Source of the DNA: JBGPRB01 sp964422155
GTDB lineage: Bacteria; Chloroflexota; Dehalococcoidia; Dehalococcoidales; RBG-16-60-22
Assembly: GCA_964422155.1 (NCBI GenBank)
Contig: CAYQZZ010000025.1
Coordinates: 1-26,338 of the forward strand
Reading direction: 5' to 3'
DNA: 26,338 bases
Made by a program: the position numbers and the translations under genes. Within the stretch, counting starts at the first letter, position 1. Every line of letters begins with the position of its first letter. Shown here in pieces: positions 15,652 to 23,469 of the stretch. The notes under the pieces were generated by a model. The model saw nothing but the letters and a program-made list of their open reading frames with translations, ran no database searches and had not been told where the DNA came from.

Positions 15652-16341
15652 ATGATGAAAACTGCGGCCCAATGGTTATTTATCGTATGTCTGCCTGTCC
15701 TGCTGCTGGCGGCAGTCATCGGCATCCTGGCGAACAGTCTCTGGTTATACGAATATGGCGCCCACAAGTACGGCGTCGGTCAGTCTCTGGCTGAAGCGGG
15801 ATTAAAGCTGTCGGACCCGGAGCTGTCCGGCATCTACGCCGGATTGATAAACTACTACAACTCCGGTGAAGAATATGCCAGCATTACCGTGGTTAAAGAT
15901 GGAAAACCGGTTAATGTGCTTACTCCCGAGGAGGTCCTTCATTTTAAGGATGTAAAGGGATTAATACGGCTGGATTACTGGCTTTTAACGGGCACTTTAG
16001 CCTATTTTTTAGTCTACATCGGGTTGAGCGTGTTTCTATGGCGTGACAGGCGCCGGCTGGCTTGGGGATTGCTCGGGGGAAGCATTTTCACGCTGGCAGT
16101 GTTGTGTATCCTGGTAATATTCGATAGGCTCTTCGGTTTTGAGGAGCTGCTTCTACAGTTTCACTTTCTGTTTTTTAATAACCTGTTCTGGTCGACGCCG
16201 GGCTATATGCTTTTGCTGTTCCCCGAAAATTTCTTCATTGATGCTGTTACCATCGGTGCCGGCATGGTCGCGGGCGCGGCGATAGTGGTGGGAGGAGTAG
16301 GGTGGTGGCTATTGAAAAAAGGCAGGTATGAAAAAGTCTGA
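15652..16341 (+). CDS. DUF1461/TIGR01906-type integral membrane protein
   Basis: A 229-residue polytopic membrane protein with about four or five helices: residues 7-29, 110-130, 138-158 and 196-219 are clearest. The extracytoplasmic loop between helices 1 and 2 carries SGIYAGLINYYNSGEEYASI. The motif FHFLFFNNLFW followed by LLLFPENFFID identifies the DUF1461 family, whose function is undefined. It is divergent from dnaE. The ribosome binding site is weak and there are two adjacent ATG codons, so the start could shift by one codon. Confidence 0.8.
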   Translation: MMKTAAQWLFIVCLPVLLLAAVIGILANSLWLYEYGAHKYGVGQSLAEAGLKLSDPELSGIYAGLINYYNSGEEYASITVVKDGKPVNVLTPEEVLHFKDVKGLIRLDYWLLTGTLAYFLVYIGLSVFLWRDRRRLAWGLLGGSIFTLAVLCILVIFDRLFGFEELLLQFHFLFFNNLFWSTPGYMLLLFPENFFIDAVTIGAGMVAGAAIVVGGVGWWLLKKGRYEKV

Positions 16342-16374
16342 GAAAACCATTCTGGCATCAGTGCTAATCTAAAA

Positions 16375-16755
16375 CTAAGGTGCCCCCGTACTCGTCCCCG
16401 CCGTCGTTTTGATTTCGTAAGTCTTGACATCGCTACAGCGCTCTCCCTGACACGGAATATTAAAGTCCCAGGTCTCATCCGGTCCCAGGTTCATCACGCT
16501 ATCGCGCGAACTATCGATGAGGTTCTTCCGGGCGTCGTAAAAACTCACGGTAACCTCGGCAAGTTCCGCTACGTTTCGGCTGGTGTTTTTTACCATTACA
16601 TGAAGTGCCGTGTTGCCCGATACGTCTCTGGCCATTTCCTTTTTTATCACGGTCAGTTCTGCCTTGGGTGATGAACTGGGTGACTGTGAACAGGAACAAA
16701 CGGAGGCCAATAATATCGCAAAAATTAATACCCCGATGGAAATCCTGGTTTTCAA
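16375..16755 (-). CDS. Probable lipoprotein with FxLYD-like domain
   Basis: A 126-residue exported protein. A hydrophobic signal (residues 5-18) ends in ASVCSC, an imperfect lipobox: Cys20 or Cys22 could be the lipidated residue. After a Ser/Pro linker comes a beta domain resembling FxLYD lipoproteins (LHVMVKNTSRNVAELAEVTV, SFYDARKNLIDS, LGPDETWDF). Two further cysteines in IPCQGERCSD may form a disulfide. It sits three bases downstream of the 358-residue membrane protein gene, so the two are probably co-transcribed. Confidence 0.75.
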   Translation of the reverse strand: MKTRISIGVLIFAILLASVCSCSQSPSSSPKAELTVIKKEMARDVSGNTALHVMVKNTSRNVAELAEVTVSFYDARKNLIDSSRDSVMNLGPDETWDFNIPCQGERCSDVKTYEIKTTAGTSTGAP

Positions 16756-16758
16756 AAT

Positions 16759-17835
16759 CTAGTCCTCAGCCACCCTCGGTTTTACGATGAACGATACTAT
16801 AAGCAAGGCTATTCCTATCACCAGGACGGCGATACTGAAAATCTGAACGAAAGAAAGGATGTCTTTATAGAGCCCGGTCAGCCAGCTTTCCAACGAAGTG
16901 GGTATATCTGGTATGAAACTTATAGGATTGATATTTTTAATAAGTAAAACACCGACCATGTCCAGGGCTCCAAAAACAAGGAGGTCTATCCCCAGCGTAC
17001 GGGTGGTGTCTCTTACGTTGCGATTTATCAGGAAAATCAAGCCCGCCAGAAGCACCATGAAGGCGATTAGCATATAGTAGCCGGTCTGGAAATAGCCGAT
17101 ATACTTTCTGGCAAGTAAAAGCTGGTCCATAGCGTCCGACGGTATGGAGCTTTCATCGATTGTGTATTTGTCCGGTATCTGGTCGGCGAGTTCCTGGTAA
17201 TAATGGTCAAAATATATCTTCAGTTGGTCTTCAAGCAGTTTGGTAACCTCCGGGGGCAGGTATTCCGTCGGCTTTTGTCCGCCGAATTCCCGCAGATACT
17301 GCTCGATATACGTGTTCAACTGGTTTTTGGGAAGTTTGGCGAGCGCTGGCGGTAGACTTTCCTTCGATATATCCCCGACGAAATCCTGTAAATACTGCTT
17401 TATCTGGTCTTGAGACAGGCTGGCAAGCTCCTTCTCCAGATATTTTTGGGAGGTCTGCCACAGGCTGTCCTTCAGGTTTGCCTTTAGTTCCTCCATCGGG
17501 ATGGTGATTTCAAGTCGATTGCTCTTGCCCAGGAAGTAGTCGTACCCCGTATAAATAACGGCATCCATCTGCTTTTTAAGCCAGGGTTCCTGTTCGTCAA
17601 TGACGTCGTACGTGACGTCTTTTAAAAATTGTACTTCTTGAGGTATATCCTGGACGACCTCTTTTTCAACAATATCCCGGGCTAAAGCTGAAATATCAAT
17701 TTTATCTACCTGGGAAGTAACGAAATCAGGGTTGAGCAGCGTGCTGTGGAGTAAAAACCCGATGCTGAAAACAGACAGCGACAAGAAGAGAAGAAAGCTA
17801 AAAATAAATATCCCCAGGCCTTTGAGAAATTTCAT
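16759..17835 (-). CDS. Hypothetical membrane protein with repeated extracytoplasmic region
   Basis: Not recognised. The 358-residue protein has an N-terminal helix (about 6-29), a large hydrophilic outer domain (30-240), then three C-terminal helices (about 247-267, 280-300 and 328-350). The outer domain carries about three imperfect 32-residue repeats between about 124 and 222, seen as YLEKELASLSQDQIKQYLQ, LPPALAKLPKNQLNTYIEQY and LPPEVTKLLEDQLKIYFDHY. The shape suggests an envelope or stress-sensing role, but none is known. The AGAAGG upstream is rather far (14 bases) from the ATG. The FxLYD lipoprotein follows directly. Confidence 0.75.
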   Translation of the reverse strand: MKFLKGLGIFIFSFLLFLSLSVFSIGFLLHSTLLNPDFVTSQVDKIDISALARDIVEKEVVQDIPQEVQFLKDVTYDVIDEQEPWLKKQMDAVIYTGYDYFLGKSNRLEITIPMEELKANLKDSLWQTSQKYLEKELASLSQDQIKQYLQDFVGDISKESLPPALAKLPKNQLNTYIEQYLREFGGQKPTEYLPPEVTKLLEDQLKIYFDHYYQELADQIPDKYTIDESSIPSDAMDQLLLARKYIGYFQTGYYMLIAFMVLLAGLIFLINRNVRDTTRTLGIDLLVFGALDMVGVLLIKNINPISFIPDIPTSLESWLTGLYKDILSFVQIFSIAVLVIGIALLIVSFIVKPRVAED

Positions 17836-17991
17836 TTGTGGCGCTTATATCCTTCTTGTAGTAATTCTTTATAGAGAATATATATAGAACGCAGCTATAG
17901 CTGGCCTTTCCATCGCACTCCGTATAGTTGGGCAGTATTTTATCACATCTACGTTCAAATTACATCTGCGTTTATGGCCCCGGTCGGGAGG

Positions 17992-18021
17992 TTGACTGTA
18001 CGGAAGGGTATCTAGTAGAAT
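17992..18021 (+). promoter_or_regulatory. Promoter of tRNA-Val
   Basis: TTGACT (17992-17997), an 18-base spacer and TAGAAT (18016-18021) lie so that transcription would start about six bases before the tRNA. Confidence 0.55.
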
Positions 18022-18033
18022 TACTATGGTAAT

Positions 18034-18110
18034 GGGCGGTTAGCTCAGCTGGTTAGAGCGCCGCGTTGACATCGCGGAGGTCAGTGGTTCAAGTCCTCTA
18101 CCGCCCACCA
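18034..18110 (+). tRNA. tRNA-Val (anticodon GAC), CCA encoded
   Basis: The cloverleaf is complete. Acceptor GGGCGGT pairs with ACCGCCC, the D arm contains AGCTCAGCTGG, and the anticodon stem CCGCG/CGCGG holds the loop TTGACAT. The anticodon GAC reads valine codons. A variable AGGTC, a T arm with GGTTCAAGTCC and a genomic CCA end follow. The 3' end is repeated 1.6 kb downstream, which marks this tRNA as a likely integration target. Confidence 0.97.
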
Positions 18111-18111
18111 T
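18098..18111 (+). repeat. Putative attachment repeat, left copy (tRNA-Val 3' end)
   Basis: CTACCGCCCACCAT, the tRNA 3' end plus one base, recurs exactly at 19690-19703 in direct orientation. A 12-base core also occurs at 19594-19605. The 148 bases after the tRNA hold nothing recognisable. Confidence 0.55.
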
Positions 18112-18258
18112 TCACATCTAACACAGAACGTTCATAAGACAGAGGCCATCCCGATTCTGTTGGATGCCATATAACTTTCAGCAATTGCTCGCCCAAAGGC
18201 CCAAGCCTTAAACGTCTATGGTATGTATCCGTTGACCGCTAGGCAATATTCCCTAACA

Positions 18259-19461
18259 CTAGCGTATCGAATCGCTCGAACCGGGGTAGAGGAACAAATA
18301 ATCATATTGTATCAACTCCTTCGGGAAGGAATAACTACCGGCTGCCTGTTCAGAAAGCTTAACAACGGCACGCAGGAATGAGCCTTCAGCTTTCACCGAT
18401 TGCACAGACCAGAACTGCGAGAAAGGACCAACTTTTCCAACGTATTCAAAACTATAAGGAGTATAACTTTCGTTGAGACGTGACTGCAATACACTTACAT
18501 TCGCCATAGCAGTATTGGAGTCTGGATAGGCAAGAATAAACTCAAGAAGAGAATCGTTACCTTTTTGCGTGAAAGTAATTGCCACCTGGTTATATGGACT
18601 GAGTTTTCCTGGACCGATGGATAATTCAACGATATTCTTCATTGGGTGCCTGTCCAGAAGCTCTATCAGCTCGTCAAACCTCAGGTCAGATGCATTGGCG
18701 ATGAAAGCACTACCTACCTTTCCCAGGGAGTAGGCAAAAGCGGTAATTCCGCCGGTTTGATAAGCAAGGGTCGGTTTTTCCTGATAGGCTTTAAGCACAC
18801 CCTGGATAACGTTTTTAGCCTGGGCAACCTCATCAGGCACTGGCGGCTTATCGGTGGATACGTTGACCATGAGTACTACGTTCACTTTATCTCCATTGAC
18901 TTGCAACCCATCAATGATGCCGAAAGCCCTGGGCAATACCCCAAAAACGCGAGGGTCGAGTGTTTGGCTTTCTATCGAGCGTGCCTGCGGGATTCCGGAG
19001 AAGATTGGGAATCCAAGATAACTTTCCTCGGTGTACTGAAAACTTTTTAACATTTCCCTAAATGCAACCGTATCCAGATGGCCTACCAATATGTTTATTG
19101 GTTTTTCCCCTATCACCGTCAGGAAACCCTCCAGTTCCATAGCATTAAATCCCCAGATATCCATGCGCAATGGTGCAACATAGCTCTTCACAAAAAAATG
19201 GTTTTCAATAGACACCCACCAATACACTATCTCATCGCTGGATGCTAGGGGCGAGGGGACTTTAGTATTTTGGTTAGCAGAAAGAGTCACAATATCGTTA
19301 TACGCCAGTTGGTTGCCTGGGGTTGAGGGGACGAACTTGAGCAGCCACGAGAGGGGAGCAGTCTCGGCTTGAGAGACTCCGTCCGGACTCTGGGAAGTGC
19401 AGCCCATCAGGAACAATAATACTGCTATTACCAGTAAAGAGACTAAGATTTTCTTCTTCAC
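18259..19461 (-). CDS. Hypothetical lipoprotein (400 residues)
   Basis: Not recognised beyond export. A basic, hydrophobic signal peptide ends in the lipobox LMGC (Cys21), so the mature protein should be lipid-anchored outside the membrane. The body mixes strands and helices, with SSDEIVYWWVSIENHF, LVGHLDTVAFREMLKSF and a conserved-looking AFGIIDGLQVNGDKV. No metal site or catalytic motif is evident. The GTG start is supported by AGGGAGAAG. It is the only gene between tRNA-Val and the degenerate tRNA copy, so it may be island cargo or a survivor of a deletion. Confidence 0.8.
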   Translation of the reverse strand: MKKKILVSLLVIAVLLFLMGCTSQSPDGVSQAETAPLSWLLKFVPSTPGNQLAYNDIVTLSANQNTKVPSPLASSDEIVYWWVSIENHFFVKSYVAPLRMDIWGFNAMELEGFLTVIGEKPINILVGHLDTVAFREMLKSFQYTEESYLGFPIFSGIPQARSIESQTLDPRVFGVLPRAFGIIDGLQVNGDKVNVVLMVNVSTDKPPVPDEVAQAKNVIQGVLKAYQEKPTLAYQTGGITAFAYSLGKVGSAFIANASDLRFDELIELLDRHPMKNIVELSIGPGKLSPYNQVAITFTQKGNDSLLEFILAYPDSNTAMANVSVLQSRLNESYTPYSFEYVGKVGPFSQFWSVQSVKAEGSFLRAVVKLSEQAAGSYSFPKELIQYDYLFLYPGSSDSIR

Positions 19462-19620
19462 TTTCTTCTCCCTACGAAGTTTAAAGCTCTTAAGATTTTA
19501 CAATTAATGCTGACAATTTACAATTATTAGTATATATTCAGCAATCAAACACTAAAGACTAATTCAAACGTCCTGGTTCTGTCTACCGTACAGTACCGCC
19601 CACCACCGGTTTAAAGAAAT

Positions 19621-19702
19621 ATTAGCTGGTACATTAGAGCGTCCCGATTACATCGGGAAGGTCAGTGGTTCACCCCGATTCCATCGGGGCTACCGCCCAC
19701 CA
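19621..19702 (+). pseudogene. Degenerate tRNA-Val-like copy with hairpin insertion
   Basis: It resembles tRNA-Val but lacks the 5' acceptor strand and part of the D arm (TTAGCTGGTACATTAGAGCG). An anticodon-like hairpin, TCCCGATTACATCGGGA, would read UAC. The AGGTCAGTGGTTCA segment and the 3' end CTACCGCCCACCA match the intact gene. Between them the T arm is interrupted by the palindrome CCCCGATTCCATCGGGG, which nearly copies the anticodon hairpin. It cannot fold as a tRNA. Confidence 0.7.
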
Positions 19703-19703
19703 T
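19690..19703 (+). repeat. Putative attachment repeat, right copy
   Basis: Exact 14-base repeat of the tRNA-Val 3' end (18098-18111). On the other strand it supplies the last codons and the stop of the recombinase-like fragment. Confidence 0.55.
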
Positions 19704-19842
19704 ACTGTACAGTAGGTAGAACTTCCTCTTTTCCAATAGCCACTTTCTCCGGTAGTATTGGCATTGAATAGCTTAGAACCGCTTCATTACCAGTCACCCT
19801 AACCTCGAAAGCCGGGCGAGCCGTTGTCCTGCCGGTTTCGGC
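19690..19842 (-). pseudogene. C-terminal fragment, probably of a site-specific recombinase
   Basis: An open frame of 50 codons without a start, closed upstream by a TAA, reads RPAFEVRVTGNEAVLSYSMP, then LPEKVAIGKEEVLPTVQYGG and an Arg. This alternating hydrophobic pattern ending in VLPTVQYGG resembles the C-terminal tails of large serine recombinases as I remember them; this is a family impression, not a search result. The last codons and the stop lie inside the 14-base tRNA repeat, the usual place for an integrase gene next to its attachment site. Confidence 0.45.
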
Positions 19843-19912
19843 TTATAAGTATTCGGTTGCTCAGGTGTTCGCATTTTCCCCAACTTCATCATCCAACAAA
19901 AACCCATTTATT

Positions 19913-22531
19913 CTACCTCGATTCAACCCATGCGATAAAGTGTAGTCCGGAAGCTGGGTCATACTCTCTTTCGAATGCTTCAGGGTATTTCCTTCTCCAT
20001 TCTGCCATCTGGGCGGTACTGACTTTCTCAACTTCAACCAAATAGCCGCTTGTTGCCATTCCGCAAGCATTTTTAGAGGTTGTGTTCGCGGGACAAATAA
20101 GGTTATTGGACCCACCTCTATCCAGCCCGGTGGTTATTGGGTCATGTCTCGACCCGTGGTCTTGATATACCGCTCCAGGGATTATTCTTTCCGTCACGTA
20201 CGCCCCACCGAGTACAGTGCCCCTCTCGTTATACAGCTTAACTATGTCGCCACTTTTTATACTTCTTAAAGCGGCATCTTCAGGATTTATCCAGACAGGC
20301 TCGTACATGTAACCATCGGCACCTTTGACTTTACATGTCGGTATTTCCCTTAACCAGGTGACATCATCGTGCTCGGCGTGTACTCGCCACCTTGGGTGGT
20401 TGGAGACGAGAAGTAAGGGATACTTCTTAGACCTTTCTGATTGTCGTCTCTCTTGATGCGTCACCCCCCCTGGAATCCAGTGCGGCACCGGGGGTCTCTC
20501 CTCGTCGTCAGGGAAATGCTCGGCTAACCACTGTCCGTAGAACTCTATCTTGCCAGACTTAGTATGCAGGGGATGTGCCCCAGGGTCCATATAGAACCCT
20601 ATCATACCAGCCGGGGCTTTCTCCCAATCGGGGGCAGTTGGGACAACATAATAACCTTTTTTATTAAATTCTTCCCAGCTAACCATGGCCGCCACACCCG
20701 AATTTTCAAAACCAAATTTTATCCATTCTTCAACAGTCTTACCTTCAGTAAACTCCTCATACCTGCCTAGTTTCTTAGCTATTTCGCCGACTATCTCGTA
20801 ATCGCTCTTGGACTCACCAATAGAGTCAATGCATTCGCCTTCAGGGAAAATGAGGTCAAAATTTTGGCTGTAACCGGTGCTAATATCCTCTTCCTCCATC
20901 TTGGTATTGACAGGCAGAATAATATCCGCGTACAAACAATCATCCTCTAACCATAGGTGCTGGGTTAGAATAAATTCTATCTTTGGGCTCCGAAATGCCT
21001 CTATCATCTTGTTCCCGGCGTTCCAACAAACCGTAAAACAGCCATCATCACTCCATATCATATGTATTTCAGAGCCACCCTCCACAGGATAATGGTATTT
21101 GTTGAACTGGTCTTCAACCGGGCCGGTAAAAGCCGATGAATACCAGCTAATAGGCGGATTGAGGATTGCTTCGTGAAGGAGAGGCTTATAAATATACTGT
21201 TTCGGTTTACCCTCAGCATCACCGCGAAATGCCGACCTGACGCTCGGTATTACTATGCCTCTGGGTGCGCTACCCTCGTTCACCATGGATGCCTGGTGAA
21301 CTCCCGGTTTACCTAGCCCCTGCATTGCCAGTAAGAGAACTTCCAGCCTGGCAGGTTCGGTAGCGTAGGGTCCCCTCTGGTAGGAACCTCCGGCATTATG
21401 TATTGTTGATGTTGTCTTGGATGCCCATTCCCTGGCCAGGGCTTTGATTGTCTTTGCCGGGACACCACATAGAGGCGACGCCCACCCAGGCACCTTGGGC
21501 ACACCGTCCTCTTTCCCCAGAATATAATCCACAAACTTATCAAATCCAAAGGTGTGTGTGGCTACATAAGCCTTATCATAGGTTCCTTCAGTTATCCAGG
21601 TATAGGCTATTGCCAGGAGCAAGGCAGCATCCGTGTTGGGTAGTACTGGAATCCATTTATCCCCGTGGACAGCGGCACCATAGTTCAGGTCGGGGCAGAT
21701 ATAGACCTGTTTTATCCCGAGCTCCTTCCACCAATAGCACAATCGGCTGTATGCCTGTCCATTAAATCCCCATGGTGTGGTTTCTGGGTCACAGCCGATG
21801 AATAGAATCATTTCGGTATTTTCTGAAATGTCTTTAATAACGTTGGTTTGAGGCGCCATCATACCCACTGAAAGAGTTCCCGTCCATGAACAGTCCATTC
21901 CCCATACGTGTTGGGCACCCCAGTACCATCCTTCCCAACTATCCGGGTTCTGACGCTGCGCGGTGTAGCCTTCCTTTAGAAGCCGGGCCGGAACCCCATG
22001 GGTACCATGCACACACTTTGTTTCACCATGATTACCCATCTTTAAATATATTGCCGATGTCCCATATTTTTCCTGTATCCTTTTGATTTCGCTGGCTATT
22101 TTGTCGGTAGCCTCGTCCCATGAGATTCTTTTGAATTTGCTGATACCCCTATTCTGTGGGTTTCTCTCGCCATTGGGGTCCCAATCGACCCTTTGTAATG
22201 GGTACTTTATCCTGTTTGGTGAATAAACGCGTTTTTTGTAGCTCAAACAGAAGGGAGAAACCGGTTCCTTCATAGTTGGGTGGAAGACCTTTCCCCGCGC
22301 CTTCATCTGCCATGGTTTGAATTCCTTCGGCTTGTATTTCTCATCATAATGTAAGGGCCTGATCCTGATTAGTCTGCCATTCTTTACATCAACACGGGCG
22401 ACATTTGAGCCATTGCAGTGAGAGCAGAAACTGAGATTTTTCGTAAAGGTTCTCTCTGGTTGCTCTGGTACTGGTGACGCTGCTGTTTTTGTATTAATGT
22501 GAGCTTTTACATCATCTTTTTCGTAAGACAT
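19913..22531 (-). CDS. Molybdopterin oxidoreductase, transhydroxylase-like large subunit
   Basis: A DMSO-reductase-family enzyme of 872 residues that should bind Mo or W with two pyranopterins in the cytoplasm; no Tat signal is present. It looks most like pyrogallol-phloroglucinol transhydroxylase (AthL, about 875 residues). NPDSWEGWYWGA carries Asp197-Ser198-Trp199, matching the Asp-Ser-Trp around the Mo-ligand Ser175 of the Pelobacter enzyme as I recall it, and MGNHGE supplies His168. Only Cys36, Cys39 and Cys95 remain of the usual four-cysteine cluster motif, so the N-terminal [4Fe-4S] site is probably absent, as in transhydroxylase. The ATG at 22531 has GGAGGGAG before it; a TTG 12 bases upstream is the longer alternative. 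No iron-sulfur beta subunit is adjacent. Confidence 0.85.
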   Translation of the reverse strand: MSYEKDDVKAHINTKTAASPVPEQPERTFTKNLSFCSHCNGSNVARVDVKNGRLIRIRPLHYDEKYKPKEFKPWQMKARGKVFHPTMKEPVSPFCLSYKKRVYSPNRIKYPLQRVDWDPNGERNPQNRGISKFKRISWDEATDKIASEIKRIQEKYGTSAIYLKMGNHGETKCVHGTHGVPARLLKEGYTAQRQNPDSWEGWYWGAQHVWGMDCSWTGTLSVGMMAPQTNVIKDISENTEMILFIGCDPETTPWGFNGQAYSRLCYWWKELGIKQVYICPDLNYGAAVHGDKWIPVLPNTDAALLLAIAYTWITEGTYDKAYVATHTFGFDKFVDYILGKEDGVPKVPGWASPLCGVPAKTIKALAREWASKTTSTIHNAGGSYQRGPYATEPARLEVLLLAMQGLGKPGVHQASMVNEGSAPRGIVIPSVRSAFRGDAEGKPKQYIYKPLLHEAILNPPISWYSSAFTGPVEDQFNKYHYPVEGGSEIHMIWSDDGCFTVCWNAGNKMIEAFRSPKIEFILTQHLWLEDDCLYADIILPVNTKMEEEDISTGYSQNFDLIFPEGECIDSIGESKSDYEIVGEIAKKLGRYEEFTEGKTVEEWIKFGFENSGVAAMVSWEEFNKKGYYVVPTAPDWEKAPAGMIGFYMDPGAHPLHTKSGKIEFYGQWLAEHFPDDEERPPVPHWIPGGVTHQERRQSERSKKYPLLLVSNHPRWRVHAEHDDVTWLREIPTCKVKGADGYMYEPVWINPEDAALRSIKSGDIVKLYNERGTVLGGAYVTERIIPGAVYQDHGSRHDPITTGLDRGGSNNLICPANTTSKNACGMATSGYLVEVEKVSTAQMAEWRRKYPEAFEREYDPASGLHFIAWVESR

Positions 22532-22725
22532 TTCTCCCTCCAAACCTAATCTTTAGTTAAAGTTTATCAAAATATTCAATTAATAGCTGCATAGCCTAAT
22601 ACGCCGGAGGCCTATATTCCAAGAACTAATCGGTAGAACTTGATTATATTCCCTGCTCCATCCCTTAATCAATATTTTCGGTTCAGGTTGGTTAGGCGAT
22701 AGGGCATGGGTTGAATGTGGAGTGA

Positions 22726-22863
22726 ACCCCTGAATCAATAACAACAGTAGTCAGCTGGAAAACTTTAGGTATACTGATCGTTAGCACGCTCGTTCTGGTT
22801 GGACTAATCTTAGCGGTAATTTTATATCATAGGCGTGACATGCTCCGTGATTACATTAAATGA
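22726..22863 (+). pseudogene. Possible membrane-helix remnant
   Basis: An open frame of 45 codons without a proper start encodes a convincing transmembrane helix (LGILIVSTLVLVGLILAVIL) followed by a basic tail (YHRRDMLRDYIK). It lies in the 303-base gap between the transhydroxylase-like gene and the transposase remnant. It may be the end of a lost membrane protein. Chance cannot be excluded. Confidence 0.25.
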
Positions 22864-23269
22864 TGTTCAACTCATGGGAAAATATAATATGGCTAACGCC
22901 AGCACCGCCGCTCATTTTCTCGATACCCTCCAGGAGCGGATGCCCTTCCCAATAAAAGCTATCCAGGTAGATGGCGGCCCAGAATTTGAGGCGGTATTTG
23001 AGAAAGAATGTCAGATACGAGGTATTCGGCTGTTTGTTTTACCACCTCGCTCACCCAAGCTCAACGGCGGCGTGGAGCGAGCTCACCGGACTCATATCGA
23101 AGAATTTTACGAAGTAACTGATAGTACCTTTGACCTTGCTGAATTGAGGGGAAAGCTATTAGAATGGGAACACATATATAATAAAATCCGGCCTCATCAG
23201 GCATTGGGATATCTGACTCCACTAAAATTCCTGGAACAACGAAAAAAGAAGGAGGTCAGGTGTCACTAA
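22835..23269 (+). pseudogene. Truncated transposase (integrase core, IS481/IS3 type)
   Basis: C-terminal part of a DDE transposase. AIQVDGGPEF carries the second catalytic Asp and, 35 residues on, NGGVERAHRTH carries the Glu; RPHQALGYLTPLKFLEQ is the typical end. The first Asp and the N-terminal helix-turn-helix are missing. Recognisable transposase sequence starts near 22874 (MGKYNMANASTAAHFL); the codons before it are probably unrelated DNA. No terminal inverted repeats were found, so it is a remnant, not an active insertion sequence. Confidence 0.8.
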
Positions 23270-23276
23270 TCATATG

Positions 23277-23396
23277 AACGAGAACAGGGTCTTGATTGAT
23301 TAATGGCGGGAGGAGTACAATCAGGTACGTCCTCATAGCTCGTTGGGTTACCGGCCACATGCTCCCACGGCTACATTACCGGTAACTCTAACTTAA
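23277..23396 (+). pseudogene. IS3-family transposase C-terminal remnant
   Basis: The frame reads WREEYNQVRPHSSLGYRP and then HAPTATLPVTLT before TAA. This is the standard end of an IS3-type OrfB transposase. It is preceded in frame by NENRVLID and a TAA stop, so it is broken. It is of a different subtype from the remnant seven bases upstream, since RPHSSLGYRP and RPHQALGYLTP mark different lineages. Confidence 0.75.
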
Positions 23397-23469
23397 GAGG
23401 CGGTATCCTTTATGGGGGCAGGGCATTCAGAACGCATGGACTGAGTAAATTGATAGGAGGCGTTGTGCG

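Larger units (their letters stand above)
19576..19722. repeat. 147-base segment bounded by 20-base imperfect inverted repeats
   Basis: GTTCTGTCTACCGTACAGTA (19576-19595) is the inverse of TACTGTACAGTAGGTAGAAC (19703-19722) at 17 of 20 positions. The arms enclose the degenerate tRNA and a second copy of its 3' end (19594-19605). Together with the sequence around it, this fills the 451-base stretch between the lipoprotein and the transhydroxylase-like gene. Confidence 0.55.

Noticed and set aside
19621..19702. Functional tRNA-Val(UAC)
   Set aside because: The 5' acceptor strand is missing and the T arm is interrupted by a 17-base palindrome, so it cannot form a cloverleaf.
22835..23396. A complete active insertion sequence
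   Set aside because: The first catalytic Asp, the N-terminal DNA-binding domain and terminal inverted repeats are all missing.
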